A stretch of 64,000 bases of DNA from Rubricoccus sp963708165 (lineage in GTDB: Bacteria > Bacteroidota > Rhodothermia > Rhodothermales > Rubricoccaceae). Location of the stretch: positions 2,108,001 to 2,172,000 of the forward strand of contig OY970187.1 of assembly GCA_963708165.1 (NCBI GenBank), read 5' to 3'. The position numbers and the translations under genes are program-made. Below, piece by piece: positions 30,209 through 39,391 of this stretch (position 1 is its first letter; each line of letters opens with the position of its first letter). The notes below the pieces were generated by a model, which had not been told where the DNA came from, made no database searches, and saw only the letters and a program-made list of their open reading frames with translations.

Positions 30209-31504
30209 TCAGGTGCCGGCGGAGTAGTCCGTCGCGTAGACGACCTGCTCGTTGGTGAGCGTGTCGATCTGCAAGCCCATCGTCTCCAGCTTGATCTCGG
30301 CGATCTCCTGGTCGAGTTCCTCGGGAAGGTCGAGAACAGTGTTCTCCATCTTCTCGCCGGACTCGTGCGACTTGATGAGCGCGAGGTGCGCCTGAAGCTG
30401 GTTGGCGAAGCTCATATCCATCACCTCGCTCGGGTGCCCTTCGGCAGCAGCGAGGTTGACCAAACGGCCGTCCGCGAGGACGTAGATCTTCTTGCCGTTC
30501 TCCATCGTGTACTCGCGGTTGTCATCGCGGATCATGCGCGCGTCAACCGAGACCTCGGCGAGCTCCTTGAGGTTCAGTTCGACGTCGTAGTGGCCCGTGT
30601 TGGACACGATAGCGCCCTCCTTCATGGAGAGGAAGTGCTCGCCGCGGATGATGTCCTTCATGCCCGTTGCGGTCACGAAGATGTCGCCCACCTTGGCAGC
30701 CTCTTCCATTGGCATCACGCGCATGCCGTCGAGCGTTGCCTTGAGGGCGGCGGTCGCCTTGACCTCGGTGATGATGACGTTGGCGCCCATGCCCTTGGCG
30801 CGCATCGCGACGCCGCGGCCACAGTGCCCGTAGCCCGCCACGACGAAGTTCTTGCCCGCGATCAGAACGGAGGACGCGCGCAGGATGCCGTCGATCGTGC
30901 TCTGGCCGGTGCCGTACACGTTGTCGAAGTCCCACTTTGTCTCGGCGTCGTTGACGGCATAGACGGGGTAGCCCAGCTTGCCGTCCTCGGCCATCGCGCG
31001 GAGGCGGTGCACACCGGTCGTGGTCTCCTCGGAGCCACCGATGATGTCCTCCAGCTTGTCTGGGAAGGTGCTGTGCACGCGGAAGATGAGGTCGGCGCCG
31101 TCGTCCAGCGTCGTGTCCGGGGTCTTGTCGATGGTGCGGTCGATGCACCAGTAGAAGTCCTCGGTGTTCTGGCCGTACCAGGCGTAGATCTCCACGCCGT
31201 CACCATCGCCATTGGGGCCCATTGCGAGGGCCGCGCTTACGGCGTCGTTGGTGGAGAGCGGGTTGCAGCCGCTCCATGCGACTTCCGCGCCACAGGCCTT
31301 GAGCGTCTCGATGAGAACGGCCGTCTCCTTGGTGACGTGCAGGCAGCCCGTGATCTTGTAGCCCTTGAACGGCTGCGACTGGCTGTACTCCTCGCGGAGC
31401 TTCATGAGCACGGGCATCCGGCTCTCCGCCCATTCGATGCGCATGCGGCCGTCGTCTGCGAGCGAGAGGTCGGCGACTTTGTACTGTCCTTCCTTGTGGT
31501 CCAT
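30209..31504 (-). CDS. ahcY: Adenosylhomocysteinase
   Basis: 431 residues. Splits S-adenosylhomocysteine into adenosine and homocysteine, relieving product inhibition of methyltransferases. Conserved blocks: GCLHVTKETAVLIETL, SGCNPLSTND, AWYGQNTEDFYWC, TTGVHRL, DNVYGTGQSTIDGI, the NAD site VAGYGHCGRGVAMRAKGMGA, VSNTGHYDVELN, and EGHPSEVMDMSFANQ. The length is that of the shorter bacterial/archaeal type. No exact decamer was seen within the gene, although copies flank both ends. metK lies downstream in the same direction across one other gene, so the SAM cycle is grouped. Confidence 0.96.
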   Translation of the reverse strand: MDHKEGQYKVADLSLADDGRMRIEWAESRMPVLMKLREEYSQSQPFKGYKITGCLHVTKETAVLIETLKACGAEVAWSGCNPLSTNDAVSAALAMGPNGDGDGVEIYAWYGQNTEDFYWCIDRTIDKTPDTTLDDGADLIFRVHSTFPDKLEDIIGGSEETTTGVHRLRAMAEDGKLGYPVYAVNDAETKWDFDNVYGTGQSTIDGILRASSVLIAGKNFVVAGYGHCGRGVAMRAKGMGANVIITEVKATAALKATLDGMRVMPMEEAAKVGDIFVTATGMKDIIRGEHFLSMKEGAIVSNTGHYDVELNLKELAEVSVDARMIRDDNREYTMENGKKIYVLADGRLVNLAAAEGHPSEVMDMSFANQLQAHLALIKSHESGEKMENTVLDLPEELDQEIAEIKLETMGLQIDTLTNEQVVYATDYSAGT

Positions 31505-31829
31505 CGAGGGCGGCCTGTGGCCGGGCGTGTTTTCAGTGCTGAGTGAAACCTACGGCGCAGACGTGAGAACGGTTTGTAAGGGCTTTGCTAACTCGGCGTG
31601 CACGTCCCCGCTCCTGCCTCGCCTCTGGCGCCAGAGGCGCTTGTGACGCTGCAGGTCCGCGGGTCGCAGCACATGGCCCCGCCATTGCGCCGGTGGGCTA
31701 CAGTCTTCGCGACTCCATGACCGCATCCGTGGGCCTCTCTTGGTCGTCACCCGCAGGCTTGGACTCAAGCTGAGCCTCGCGCTCAGCGCGTGTGAGGCGG
31801 AACGGCAGAGCCTGACGCCAGGAGACTGA
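31505..31829. other. Gap upstream of ahcY
   Basis: About 325 bases. Holds the decamer palindrome at 31621-31638, an AT-richer stretch near 31565-31600 that could be the ahcY promoter, and a direct repeat CTGACGCCAG (near 31811 and 31826). I looked for an SAH riboswitch and did not recognise one. Confidence 0.5.
31621..31638. repeat. Decamer palindrome GCCTCTGGCGCCAGAGGC
   Basis: Perfect palindrome upstream of ahcY. Confidence 0.9.
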
Positions 31830-31847
31830 CGCCAGAGGCCTCTGGCG
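31830..31847. terminator. Decamer inverted pair touching the PQQ-propeller stop codon
   Basis: CGCCAGAGGCCTCTGGCG immediately follows (minus strand) the stop codon of the gene ending at 31848. Confidence 0.55.
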
Positions 31848-33100
31848 CTACGGGCAGGCGTACGCCGTGACGCGCTCGTTGGTGGCGAGGAACAACCGGT
31901 CCCCCAGGACGGAGACCTGGGCGGCGTACTCCTCGTAGTCCGCGCCGTGCAGCGCACCGAGCAGGCGCCCGCTCTGGCGGTCCAGAACGTCTGTGGAGCG
32001 GTTGGAGGCCAGCACGACGCCGCCACAGACGGCGTGGCTGAACGCAGAGCCGGAGCCCTGAGGCTGCGCGCGCCACCGGACCGCGCCAGAGGCCGCGTCC
32101 CAGGCATAGGTGCTCCCGTCGTTCCAGGTCGCGTAGGCGACGCCATCGCGCACGATGGGGGCCTGGCCAGAACTCCCCCAGTTGGGCGCCGCCGCAATCT
32201 GGTAGACGAGCGCCCGGGTGCGCCGGTCCAGCGCGATAAAGCTGCCCTCGGGGCACCCGTTGCCTGCCGGGTTGACGTACAGGATCAGCCCCGCCTCTGG
32301 CGCGCCCGGCCCGCGGTAGACGCTCACGCCAGAGGCCTCGCACGGATCGGGCGTGGCGCCGTCGCCGTTTTCGTATCGCCAGCGCTCAGCGCCCGTCGCG
32401 GCGTCCACGCCGATCAGCACTCCTGTGCCGTAGGTCTCGAAGCGCCGCGTGTGCGCGTCGATGCTCACGATGATCTCGGCGCCGTCTGCGACGATGGCCT
32501 CGATCTCGATGTTGTCCCAGGTGGGCGCGGTAAACGTGCGTTCCCAGAGGACAGCGCCCGTCCGCGCGTCGTGCGCGTAGAGAACGGACGAGGTGGCGTA
32601 TTCGCCGGAGGCGGAGAACACGCGGCCCTGGGCCAGGGCGCCCTCGGCGCCGTACAGCGGCGCAACGGGCTCGAAGTCCCACAACTGTGCGCCAGAGGCT
32701 GCGTCGTAGGCGTACAGCCTGTCGCTGGGGCACACGACGGTCTGGCCGTCGGTCAGGATGGGGCTGCAGGCGGGGCCAACGTGCGCCCGCCACGCGACCG
32801 AGCCGTCTGCGAGGCGGTGCGCGCGGAGCTCCGGCGTCCCCGCCTGCGCCGTGCCGATCACGTAGACGTGCGCGGCGTCGGCGCCGCCCAACAGGCCGAT
32901 GCCCTCGGCGCCGCTGGCGGCCGTCCAGAGCACGTCCAGCGGCTCCTCATCGGGGCCCGAAAGCGAGCACGAGGCTAGGAACGCGGCGCAGGCCCAGACC
33001 CGCCAGAGGCCGCCGCCCGCCAGAGGCCTGCCGCCCGCCAGAGGCCTCTGGCGGCTCGGTGCGCGAACAGCGCCTCTGGCGCCAGAGGGGCGTGCGTCAT
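31848..33100 (-). CDS. PQQ-like beta-propeller lipoprotein (frameshifted near its start)
   Basis: About 417 residues. Repeated propeller blades with the 'A-x-D-A-x-(T/S)-G-x-x-x-W' signature: AYDAASGAQLWDFEP, AHDARTGAVLWERTF, GVDAATGAERWRYEN, AWDAASGAVRWRA. It therefore forms a WD40/PQQ-type propeller, possibly BamB-like or a surface protein. Going upstream, the frame passes through a lipobox (CAAFLASC) and then has no start codon. The ATG at 33100 overlaps the metK stop (ATGA) but is one base out of frame. Adding one G at about 33011-33013 gives three tandem GLWRAA units leading straight into VWACAAFLASC. The break therefore lies inside a cluster of decamers and is probably a base error or slippage. 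Confidence 0.78.
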
Positions 33101-34287
33101 GCCTCGGCTGCGGTTTTGAGCGCGTCCACCAGGTCCAGGCGCTCCCAGGGAAACCCGTTGCGGCCGAAGTGGCCGTAAGCGGCGGTATCGCGGTAGGTCG
33201 GGCGCTTGCTGTTGTCCGGGTCGATGAGGTTGAAGCGCGAGATGATGGCGGCCGGGCGCATGTCCACCACGTCCTGCACGATCTGCGACAGGCGCGCGTC
33301 GGTGAGACCGCCAGAGGCCGTCCCGTAGCTCTCCACGCGGATGGAGACGGGGGCAGCGACGCCGATGGCGTAGGCGACCTGGACGAGGGCTTCGTCGCAC
33401 AGACCCGCCGCGACGAGGTTTTTCGCGATGTGGCGCGTGGCGTAGGCCGCGCTGCGGTCCACCTTGCTGGGGTCCTTGCCGGAGAAGGCGCCGCCGCCGT
33501 GCGCGCCCTTCCCGCCGTAGGTGTCCACGATGATCTTGCGGCCGGTCAGCCCGGTGTCGCCGTGCGGCCCGCCGATGACGAACGTGCCGGTCGGGTTGAC
33601 GTGGAGGATCAGCTTGTCGTCCACCAACTCGCTGGGCAGGACGGCGGGAAGGATGTGCTCGCGCACGTCGGCTTTGATCTGCTCGACGGTCGCGCTCTCG
33701 TCGTGCTGGGTAGAGAGGACCACGGTGTGGATGCGCCGGATGGTGCGGTCGTCGTCCTCGTACTCCACCGTGACCTGGCTCTTGGCGTCCGGGCGGAGGT
33801 AGGTCATGTGCTCGCCCGCCTTGCGCACTTCGGCGAGGTGCTTGACGAGCCGGTGCGAGAGCATCAGCGCCAGAGGCATCAGCGTGTCTTCGTCTTCTCG
33901 GGTGGCGTAGCCGAACATCATGCCCTGGTCGCCGGCGCCCTGCTCCACGTGGAGGCCCTTGTCGTCGTCCACGCCCTGCGCGATGTCGCCGGACTGCTCG
34001 TGGATGCTCACGAGCACGCCGCACGAGCGGGCGTCGAACTGCAGCATGGGATCGGTGTAGCCGATCTCCTCGATGGTGGTGCGCACGACCTCCTGCACGT
34101 CTACGTAGGTGTTGCTCGTGACCTCGCCGGAGACGACGACGAGGCCCGTCGTGCAGAGCGTCTCGATGGCGCAGCGGCTGGCGGGGTCTCCGGTCAGGAA
34201 GGCGTCGAGAAGGGCGTCTGAGATCTGGTCGGAGACCTTGTCGGGGTGGCCTTCGGAGACAGACTCGGAGGTGAAGAGCGTGGACAT
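33097..34287 (-). CDS. metK: S-adenosylmethionine synthetase
   Basis: 396 residues. Makes SAM from Met and ATP. Conserved blocks: FTSESVSEGHPDKVSDQISD, the glycine-rich GAGDQGMMFGYA, PSELVDDKLILHVNPTGTFV, GGPHGDTGLTGRKIIVDTYG and GGGAFSGKDPSKVDRSAAY. The FGRNGFPWER end is typical. Only two exact decamers, one coding an Ala-Ser-Gly in a surface loop (TASGGLTDARL). I did not recognise a SAM riboswitch upstream. Its TGA overlaps an ATG used by the next minus-strand gene. Confidence 0.97.
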   Translation of the reverse strand: MSTLFTSESVSEGHPDKVSDQISDALLDAFLTGDPASRCAIETLCTTGLVVVSGEVTSNTYVDVQEVVRTTIEEIGYTDPMLQFDARSCGVLVSIHEQSGDIAQGVDDDKGLHVEQGAGDQGMMFGYATREDEDTLMPLALMLSHRLVKHLAEVRKAGEHMTYLRPDAKSQVTVEYEDDDRTIRRIHTVVLSTQHDESATVEQIKADVREHILPAVLPSELVDDKLILHVNPTGTFVIGGPHGDTGLTGRKIIVDTYGGKGAHGGGAFSGKDPSKVDRSAAYATRHIAKNLVAAGLCDEALVQVAYAIGVAAPVSIRVESYGTASGGLTDARLSQIVQDVVDMRPAAIISRFNLIDPDNSKRPTYRDTAAYGHFGRNGFPWERLDLVDALKTAAEA

Positions 34288-34566
34288 GCGTGTGGTGCGC
34301 GGAGAGCGTTTCAGAGGGATCGGAGCGGAAGATACCGGCCGCAGCCTTTGGAGACGGCGTGCGGCGTACCGCGCGGCCTCTGGCGGCGTAGTGTGCGGCG
34401 GTCACGAGCGTTTTGAAACTCTGCCCCGCCAGAGGCCGTCTGTGCGCGCGTTGCCCGTACGGAGGGCGCTCCGTAGCTTGGGGCCTTTCCGAGCGGGCGT
34501 TGCCCGCTGCCCCTCTCCGCCTCTGGCGTTTCGCCTCCGGCGGCCCCCCAACCCGACTAGCCCATC
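34288..34566. promoter_or_regulatory. Divergent region between metK and acpP
   Basis: 279 bases that must contain promoters for both metK (minus) and the acpP-fabF pair (plus). Several decamers (near 34378, 34429, 34522). No clear -33 TTTG / -7 TAnnTTTG pair could be assigned. Confidence 0.5.
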
Positions 34567-34806
34567 ATGGCCGACAACATCGAAAGCCGCGTCACCGCCA
34601 TCATCGTCGAGAAGCTCGGCGTCGACGAGAGCGAGATCTCGCGCGACGCGTCCTTCACCAACGACCTCGGAGCCGACTCGCTCGACACCGTGGAGCTCAT
34701 CATGGAGTTCGAGAAGGAGTTCGACGTGACCATCCCCGACGAGGACGCCGAGAAGATCGGCACCGTCGGCGACGCCGTCGACTACGTCTCCGAAAAGGCG
34801 GGCTGA
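34567..34806 (+). CDS. acpP: Acyl carrier protein
   Basis: 79-residue acidic helical protein that carries growing acyl chains on a 4'-phosphopantetheine arm. The attachment Ser is in DLGADSLDTVELIMEFEKEF; the C-terminus DAVDYVSEKAG is standard. It precedes fabF by 140 bases on the same strand. No decamer inside, as expected for a small conserved protein. Confidence 0.97.
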   Translation: MADNIESRVTAIIVEKLGVDESEISRDASFTNDLGADSLDTVELIMEFEKEFDVTIPDEDAEKIGTVGDAVDYVSEKAG

Positions 34807-34826
34807 CGCCCTCCGCCCGACCGACC

Positions 34827-34877
34827 GAGAGGGAGGGGGGACGAGAAGAGCCGCACGCTCCCCTCGGCCTCCCTCTC
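34827..34877 (+). terminator. Inverted repeat between acpP and fabF
   Basis: GAGAGGGAGG and CCTCCCTCTC (10 bases, perfect) around a 31-base loop, followed by TCTCGTTG. Could attenuate transcription so that acpP exceeds fabF mRNA. Confidence 0.45.
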
Positions 34878-34946
34878 TCTCGTTGTACACAGCCTGTTCT
34901 GCGGCCTCCCGGCCGCATCCTTTCCTCCGCGCCAGAGGCCCCTCTT

Positions 34947-36209
34947 ATGTCGTCCGCCACTCGCCGCCGCGTCGTCGTCACCGGTCTCGGTGCTCTCACC
35001 CCCATCGGCAACACCGTCCCAGAGTTCTGGGACGCCATGATGGAAGGGAGGAGCGGCGCCGCGCCCATTACGCGCTTCGACCCCTCGCGGCTGCGCTGCC
35101 AGTTCGCAGCTGAGGTCAAAGACTTCGACCCGACGGACTTTATCGACAAAAAGGAGGCGCGCCGCATGGACCGCTTCTCGCAGTACGCGCTCGTGGCCTC
35201 TGGCGAGGCGCTGCGCGACGCCGGGATCGACACGGAGACGATGAGCGACGAGGAGCGCGACATGACCGGCGTCGTGTTCGGCAGCGGCATCGGCGGCATC
35301 GAGACGCTGCAGGACCAGATCCTGGAGTTCGGCGAGCACGGCCCGCGGCGGCTTTCGCCGTTTCTCGTGCCGATGATGATTCTGGACATCGCGCCAGGAC
35401 ACATCTCGATTCAGAACAACCTGCGCGGCCCCAACCACGCCACGGTCAGCGCCTGCGCGACGGGCAACAACGCGATTGTGGATGCGGCGATGATCATCGA
35501 GCGCGGCCTAGCCGATACGATGATCGCCGGCGGGACCGAGGCAGGCGTGGTGGAGGTCTGCCTGGGCGGCTTCGACAACATGCGCGCGCTCTCGACGCGC
35601 AACGACGCGCCAGAGGCAGGCTCGCGCCCGTTCGACCTTAACCGCGATGGATTCGTGATGGGCGAGGGCTCGGGCGCACTCATCCTGGAGGACTTGGAGC
35701 ACGCGCAGGCGCGCGGCGCCAAGATCTACGCCGAGGTCGTCGGCTTCGGCATGAGCGGGGACGCCTACCACGTCTCGGCGCCGCACCCGGACGGTGACGG
35801 CGCGGCGCGCGCGATGCGCATGGCGCTCAAAACCTCGGGGCTCTCGCCAGAGGACGTGGACTACCTCAACATGCACGGCACGAGCACGCCGCTGGGCGAC
35901 ATCGCGGAGACAAAGGCGATCAAAAAGGTGTTCGGCGACCACGCGTACACGATGAGCCTGTCGTCCACCAAGTCCATGACCGGCCACCTGCTGGGGGCCG
36001 CTGGCGCCGTGGAGGCCATCGCGAGCATCCTCGCGATCGTCAACGGCACCGTCCCGCCGACGATCAACTTCGAGACGCCCGATCCCGAGTGTGACCTCGA
36101 TTACACGTTCAATGAGCCGCGCAAGCGCGACGTGAAAGTGGCGCTGTCCAACGCGTTCGGCTTTGGCGGGCACAACACGTGCGTGGTGTTCAAGCAGTTC
36201 GAAGCGTAA
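34947..36209 (+). CDS. fabF: Beta-ketoacyl-ACP synthase II
   Basis: 420 residues. Condenses malonyl-ACP with acyl-ACP. Start MSSATRRRVVVTGLGALTPI. Catalytic triad: Cys in VSACATGNNAIVDAAM, His in LNMHGTSTPLGDIAETKAI, His in SMTGHLLGAAGAVEAI; the closing FGFGGHNTCVVFKQ is conserved. It forms the fatty-acid elongation pair with acpP upstream. Confidence 0.96.
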   Translation: MSSATRRRVVVTGLGALTPIGNTVPEFWDAMMEGRSGAAPITRFDPSRLRCQFAAEVKDFDPTDFIDKKEARRMDRFSQYALVASGEALRDAGIDTETMSDEERDMTGVVFGSGIGGIETLQDQILEFGEHGPRRLSPFLVPMMILDIAPGHISIQNNLRGPNHATVSACATGNNAIVDAAMIIERGLADTMIAGGTEAGVVEVCLGGFDNMRALSTRNDAPEAGSRPFDLNRDGFVMGEGSGALILEDLEHAQARGAKIYAEVVGFGMSGDAYHVSAPHPDGDGAARAMRMALKTSGLSPEDVDYLNMHGTSTPLGDIAETKAIKKVFGDHAYTMSLSSTKSMTGHLLGAAGAVEAIASILAIVNGTVPPTINFETPDPECDLDYTFNEPRKRDVKVALSNAFGFGGHNTCVVFKQFEA

Positions 36210-36216
36210 CGACTCG

Positions 36217-36234
36217 CGCCAGAGGCCTCTGGCG
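36217..36234. repeat. Decamer inverted pair after fabF
   Basis: CGCCAGAGGCCTCTGGCG, 7 bases beyond the fabF stop. Confidence 0.9.
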
Positions 36235-36244
36235 GTGTGGCTTG

Positions 36245-36278
36245 CGCCTCGGTTCTCTCGCGAGGGCCGGGGCGTTTT
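36245..36278 (+). terminator. Probable terminator of fabF
   Basis: CGCCTCGG / CCGGGGCG stem with one G-U pair around a 14-base loop, followed by TTTTCG. Confidence 0.55.
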
Positions 36279-36322
36279 CGTCAGCGTCTGGCGCCGGATC
36301 CGCGCGAGTGTCGTGCCGTCCC

Positions 36323-37096
36323 ATGAGCACGCTCGCGCACATCGCTATGAAACCGCTCAACGACTCCGTCGCCCTCGTCACCGGCGCTGCGGGCGGCATC
36401 GGCCGCGCCGTCGCGGAGCGCCTCGCCAGAGGCGGGGCCAAGGTGGTGGTCTCGGACGTGGACGCCGAGGGCGGCGCCGAAACCGTGGAGCAGATCACAG
36501 CCTCTGGCGGGACGGCGATGTTCGTCGCGTGCGACGTGTCGGCGCCAGAGGCGTGCGCGGCGTTGGTGCGCGAGACCGTGGCCGCGTACGGCGCGCTGCA
36601 CATCGCGTGCAACAACGCGGGCATCGGCGGGACGCTGGCGAAAACGGCGGACTACCCGGTGGAGGACTGGCAGCGCGTGATCGGGGTGAACCTCTCGGGC
36701 GTGTTCTACGGGATGCGCGCGCAGATCCCGGCCATTCTGGAAGCGGGCGGAGGCGCGGTCGTCAACATCGCGTCCATTCTGGGTCAGGTGGGTTCGGCGA
36801 ACTCACCCGCGTACGTGGCGGCCAAGCACGGCGTGGTGGGCCTCACGCAGACGGCTGCCATCGAGTACAGCGCGAAGGGCGTTCGGGTCAACGCGGTCGG
36901 GCCGGGCTTTATCGAGACCGACATGATGAGCGGCGTCGGAGACGAAGCGCGCCAGAAGCTGGTCGCGCGGCACCCCATTGGCCGCTTTGGCACGCCGGAC
37001 GAGGTGGCGGCGCTCGTCGCGTGGCTGGCCTCGCCAGAGGCGTCGTTCGTGACGGGGGCGTACATGCCGGTCGATGGCGGGTATCTCGCGCGGTAG
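36323..37096 (+). CDS. Short-chain dehydrogenase/reductase
   Basis: 257 residues, classical SDR fold. NAD(P)-binding VTGAAGGIGRAVAERLA, NNAGIGG, catalytic Ser in IASILGQVGS, Tyr and Lys in SPAYVAAKHGVVG, and VNAVGPGFIETDM. The Asp in VVSDVDAEGG after the second strand favours NAD over NADP. The position after fabF hints at a FabG-like role, but the sequence (PVDGGYLAR end) fits general SDRs equally well. Several decamers encode Ala-Ser-Gly and Pro-Glu-Ala in surface loops. Confidence 0.9.
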   Translation: MSTLAHIAMKPLNDSVALVTGAAGGIGRAVAERLARGGAKVVVSDVDAEGGAETVEQITASGGTAMFVACDVSAPEACAALVRETVAAYGALHIACNNAGIGGTLAKTADYPVEDWQRVIGVNLSGVFYGMRAQIPAILEAGGGAVVNIASILGQVGSANSPAYVAAKHGVVGLTQTAAIEYSAKGVRVNAVGPGFIETDMMSGVGDEARQKLVARHPIGRFGTPDEVAALVAWLASPEASFVTGAYMPVDGGYLAR

Positions 37097-37186
37097 CCTT
37101 TCCCGGAGTTCAGCCTCTGGCGAGACCGCGGCACCATGCGCGCGACCCCCTCCGCCCTGCGGGCATCTCCCCGAGGGACGGGTGAA

Positions 37187-37204
37187 GCCTCTGGCGCCAG
37201 AGGC
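37187..37204. repeat. Decamer palindrome GCCTCTGGCGCCAGAGGC
   Basis: Perfect palindrome between two convergent genes (SDR and the helix-hairpin-helix protein). Confidence 0.9.
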
Positions 37205-37342
37205 GGACCATCCAGGAATCCTGCGACTCGTCGCGGCATGCCGCGACGCTACGGGCTTGATTCTCGAAACCGGAAACCGGCCGGGCGCCAGAGGCTGGAG
37301 CCGCACATTTTCCAGTCCCCAGTCCCCAGTCCTCAGTCCCTG

Positions 37343-38152
37343 CTACGGCTTCGTGCCGTAGGTCTGGCGGTGGAGCGCGGCGGCCTGCACCACCCAGCCC
37401 TCGCGGCGGATGCGGTCGGCGAAAAAGTCGATGTGCGCGCCGACGCGCTCGATGTCCTCGTCGGTGAAGTGCGCGATCTGGCGGTAGGTGGTGATGCCGA
37501 TCTCGGCGAGCCGGCTCTCGATGGCGGGACCGATGCCGCTGATCCGTTTGAGGTCGTCGTAGGTGGGCGAGGTCGGGCGTTCGGCCTCTGGCGCGATGGG
37601 CAGAGGCGAGGGCGCCAGAGGCGTGTCGTCCGAGAAGGTGGCCTCGGAAGGGCCGTCGCCGGTTTCCTCGAACGCTCCGGGGGCGATGTCGTCGTCGGAG
37701 AACTCATCGGCGAACGGGTCGTCGATGGCGAAGTCGTCTTCGTAGGGGACGGAGCTCAGGTCCGAGACGGGTGCTGTTGTCTGGTACACCTCTGGCGCCA
37801 GAGGCGCGGCCTGGACGTGCGTCTCAGCAGGCGGCTCGGCCTCTGGCGAGACGGCCTCTGGCGAGACGGCCTCTGGCGAGACGGCCTCTGGCGAAACAGG
37901 GTCCAGTGCAACGGGATGCGGCACTGGTGCCGCCAGAGGCTCGGGCGTTGGGCGCGTCGGTACAGGCGCCGCGTCGCGCTCGGCGAGTTGCGCTTCGAGC
38001 GTGCGGATGCGCTTGCGGTCGATCTCGCGCTGCGCGCCGAACGCGTGGGTGTCCTCGCCGCCGCGGCGGCGCCACAACAGCCAGCCGGTGAAGAGGCCAA
38101 GCAGGGCTGCGGCGATCAGGCAGAGGATGATCTGGGTGATCAGATACGTCAT
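37343..38152 (-). CDS. Membrane protein with disordered Pro/Glu-rich linker and C-terminal helix-hairpin-helix domain
   Basis: 269 residues. One N-terminal membrane helix (ITQIILCLIAAALLGLFTGWLLW), a basic helix (REIDRKRIRTLEAQLAERD), a long low-complexity middle with four SPEAV repeats, an acidic patch (YEDDFAIDDPFADEFSDDD), and a C-terminal HhH domain: DLKRISGIGPAIESRLAEIG followed by ITTYRQIAHFTDEDIERV. This C-domain is the DUF4332/HhH type often found at the end of Bacteroidota and proteobacterial membrane proteins; it may bind nucleic acid or serve as a dimer module. The middle is largely built from decamers. It is 11 bases downstream of the BON-OmpA gene, so probably co-transcribed. Confidence 0.85.
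   Translation of the reverse strand: MTYLITQIILCLIAAALLGLFTGWLLWRRRGGEDTHAFGAQREIDRKRIRTLEAQLAERDAAPVPTRPTPEPLAAPVPHPVALDPVSPEAVSPEAVSPEAVSPEAEPPAETHVQAAPLAPEVYQTTAPVSDLSSVPYEDDFAIDDPFADEFSDDDIAPGAFEETGDGPSEATFSDDTPLAPSPLPIAPEAERPTSPTYDDLKRISGIGPAIESRLAEIGITTYRQIAHFTDEDIERVGAHIDFFADRIRREGWVVQAAALHRQTYGTKP
37838..37897 (-). repeat. Four in-frame decamers, 15-base period
   Basis: GGCCTCTGGCGAGAC repeated four times (last unit with AAAC), read on the minus strand as Val-Ser-Pro-Glu-Ala units within the protein's linker. The period is a multiple of three, in contrast to the 14-base period of the non-coding array at 30010. Confidence 0.95.
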
Positions 38153-38163
38153 GGCGGGCGCCG

Positions 38164-39391
38164 CTATCGGCGGCGGAGGAGCTTGAAGACGACGCGGCGG
38201 TTCTGGGCCCGGCCCGCCTCGGTGCCGTTGCTGGCGATGGGCGTGGACTCGCCGTAGCCCGCGGCCAGGAGTTGCTCGGGCGTCACGCCTGCGTCTACGA
38301 GGACGCGCTTGGCGGCGCGCGCGCGCGCTTCGCTGAGACGCTGGTTGGGGCGCGTCGGCCCCTCGCTGTCGGTGTGGGCCTGGAGTTCGATGGCGATCTC
38401 GGGGCGGGCCTTGAGCGCGTCGGCGGCGCGGCGGAGCACGTCGGCGGAGCCGGGCGTGAGGCGGTCGGTCCCGGCCTCGAACGTGACCGCGCCGCGGCCG
38501 AGGCTTTGGAGGAGCGAGCGTTCGAGCGTTTGCGCCTGAGCATCGCGTGGGAGCGCGTTCTGCACCTCTACCTGCCCGGCAGCGCCCGCTGCCTCCGGTG
38601 TGGTGGGTGCGGCGGGTGCGTCGGCCTCTGGCGCATCGTCTGCGCGGTCAGGTGCTGAGGTGTCGTCGCCAGAGGCCGCACGAGGGGGCTGCGGCGCGAG
38701 GCTCCGCGCCGCGCGTCTCGCCAGGGGCGGCCTCTGGCGGTGCGCCCGCCAGCGCGAGGCGGTTGTCGACCGCGCGCGGGGCGATCACGTCGGCGACGCG
38801 GCTCTCGACATCGGCGCGGGTGCCTTCGCCATCGACCGTGCCGGAGAGGACGAGCGCGCCCGCGGCGTCGATGGTGAGGCTGGGGTTTTGCACCGCTCTG
38901 AGGCGCGAGAACGTCGCGGCAACATCGCCTGCCCAATCGCCGGGCGCGGTGCTGTCTACCGTCAGGCCGTCGCGGATGCGCACGTCGGGAAAGGCCATCT
39001 GTGCCGCGCCCATGAGGCGGTCGCGGGTCGCGCGGTCGGGCACGGCGCCGCGAAGTGCGAGGCCTCCGCTCGCCAGAGGCGTGAGCGCAAACGGGCCGTC
39101 GAGCGTGACCTCTGGAAGCGGCGCCAGAGGCCCGGCGATGGTCGTGCTCCGCACGCCGCGCACGGTCTGCACGCGCTCGGCGGCGAGCCGTGCAATGGCG
39201 GGATCGTCGGCGCGAACGGTGGCATCGCGGCCGGAGACCGTGACCTGTGCCGCGCTGCCGAGGTCGCCGAGCGCTACGAGCGCGCGGCCTTCTACGTCGC
39301 GCTCGACGGAGCGCGCGTGCAGCGCCACGCACGCCACGCACAGCACGGCGAAAGCGAGCAGGCTCAGGAGCCAGGTGGTGGGGCGCGACAT
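38164..39391 (-). CDS. BON-domain plus OmpA-domain envelope protein, ArfA-like architecture (frameshifted)
   Basis: About 408 residues if joined. N-terminal membrane anchor (TTWLLSLLAFAVLCVACVAL), two BON-like repeats (residues 30-210, LVALGDLGSAAQVTVSGRDA; LTIDAAGALVLSGTVDGEGT), a disordered Ala/Pro/Glu linker, and an OmpA C-terminal peptidoglycan-binding domain (FEAGTDRLTPGSADVLRRAA; ELQAHTDSEG; NQRLSEARARAAKRVL). The BON part ends in a stop at 38648; the OmpA part is open further upstream in a different frame. Removing one base from the GGGGG run near 38685 joins them. The architecture (anchor-BON-OmpA) is that of mycobacterial Rv0899/ArfA. Predicted to link the membrane and peptidoglycan. 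Confidence 0.8.

Noticed and set aside
31505..31829. SAH riboswitch upstream of ahcY
   Set aside because: No match to the core I remember; only decamers and a weak AT-rich patch.
34288..34566. SAM riboswitch upstream of metK
   Set aside because: I could not fit the conserved core of SAM-I, SAM-II or SAM/SAH classes on the minus strand; a covariance-model search would decide.
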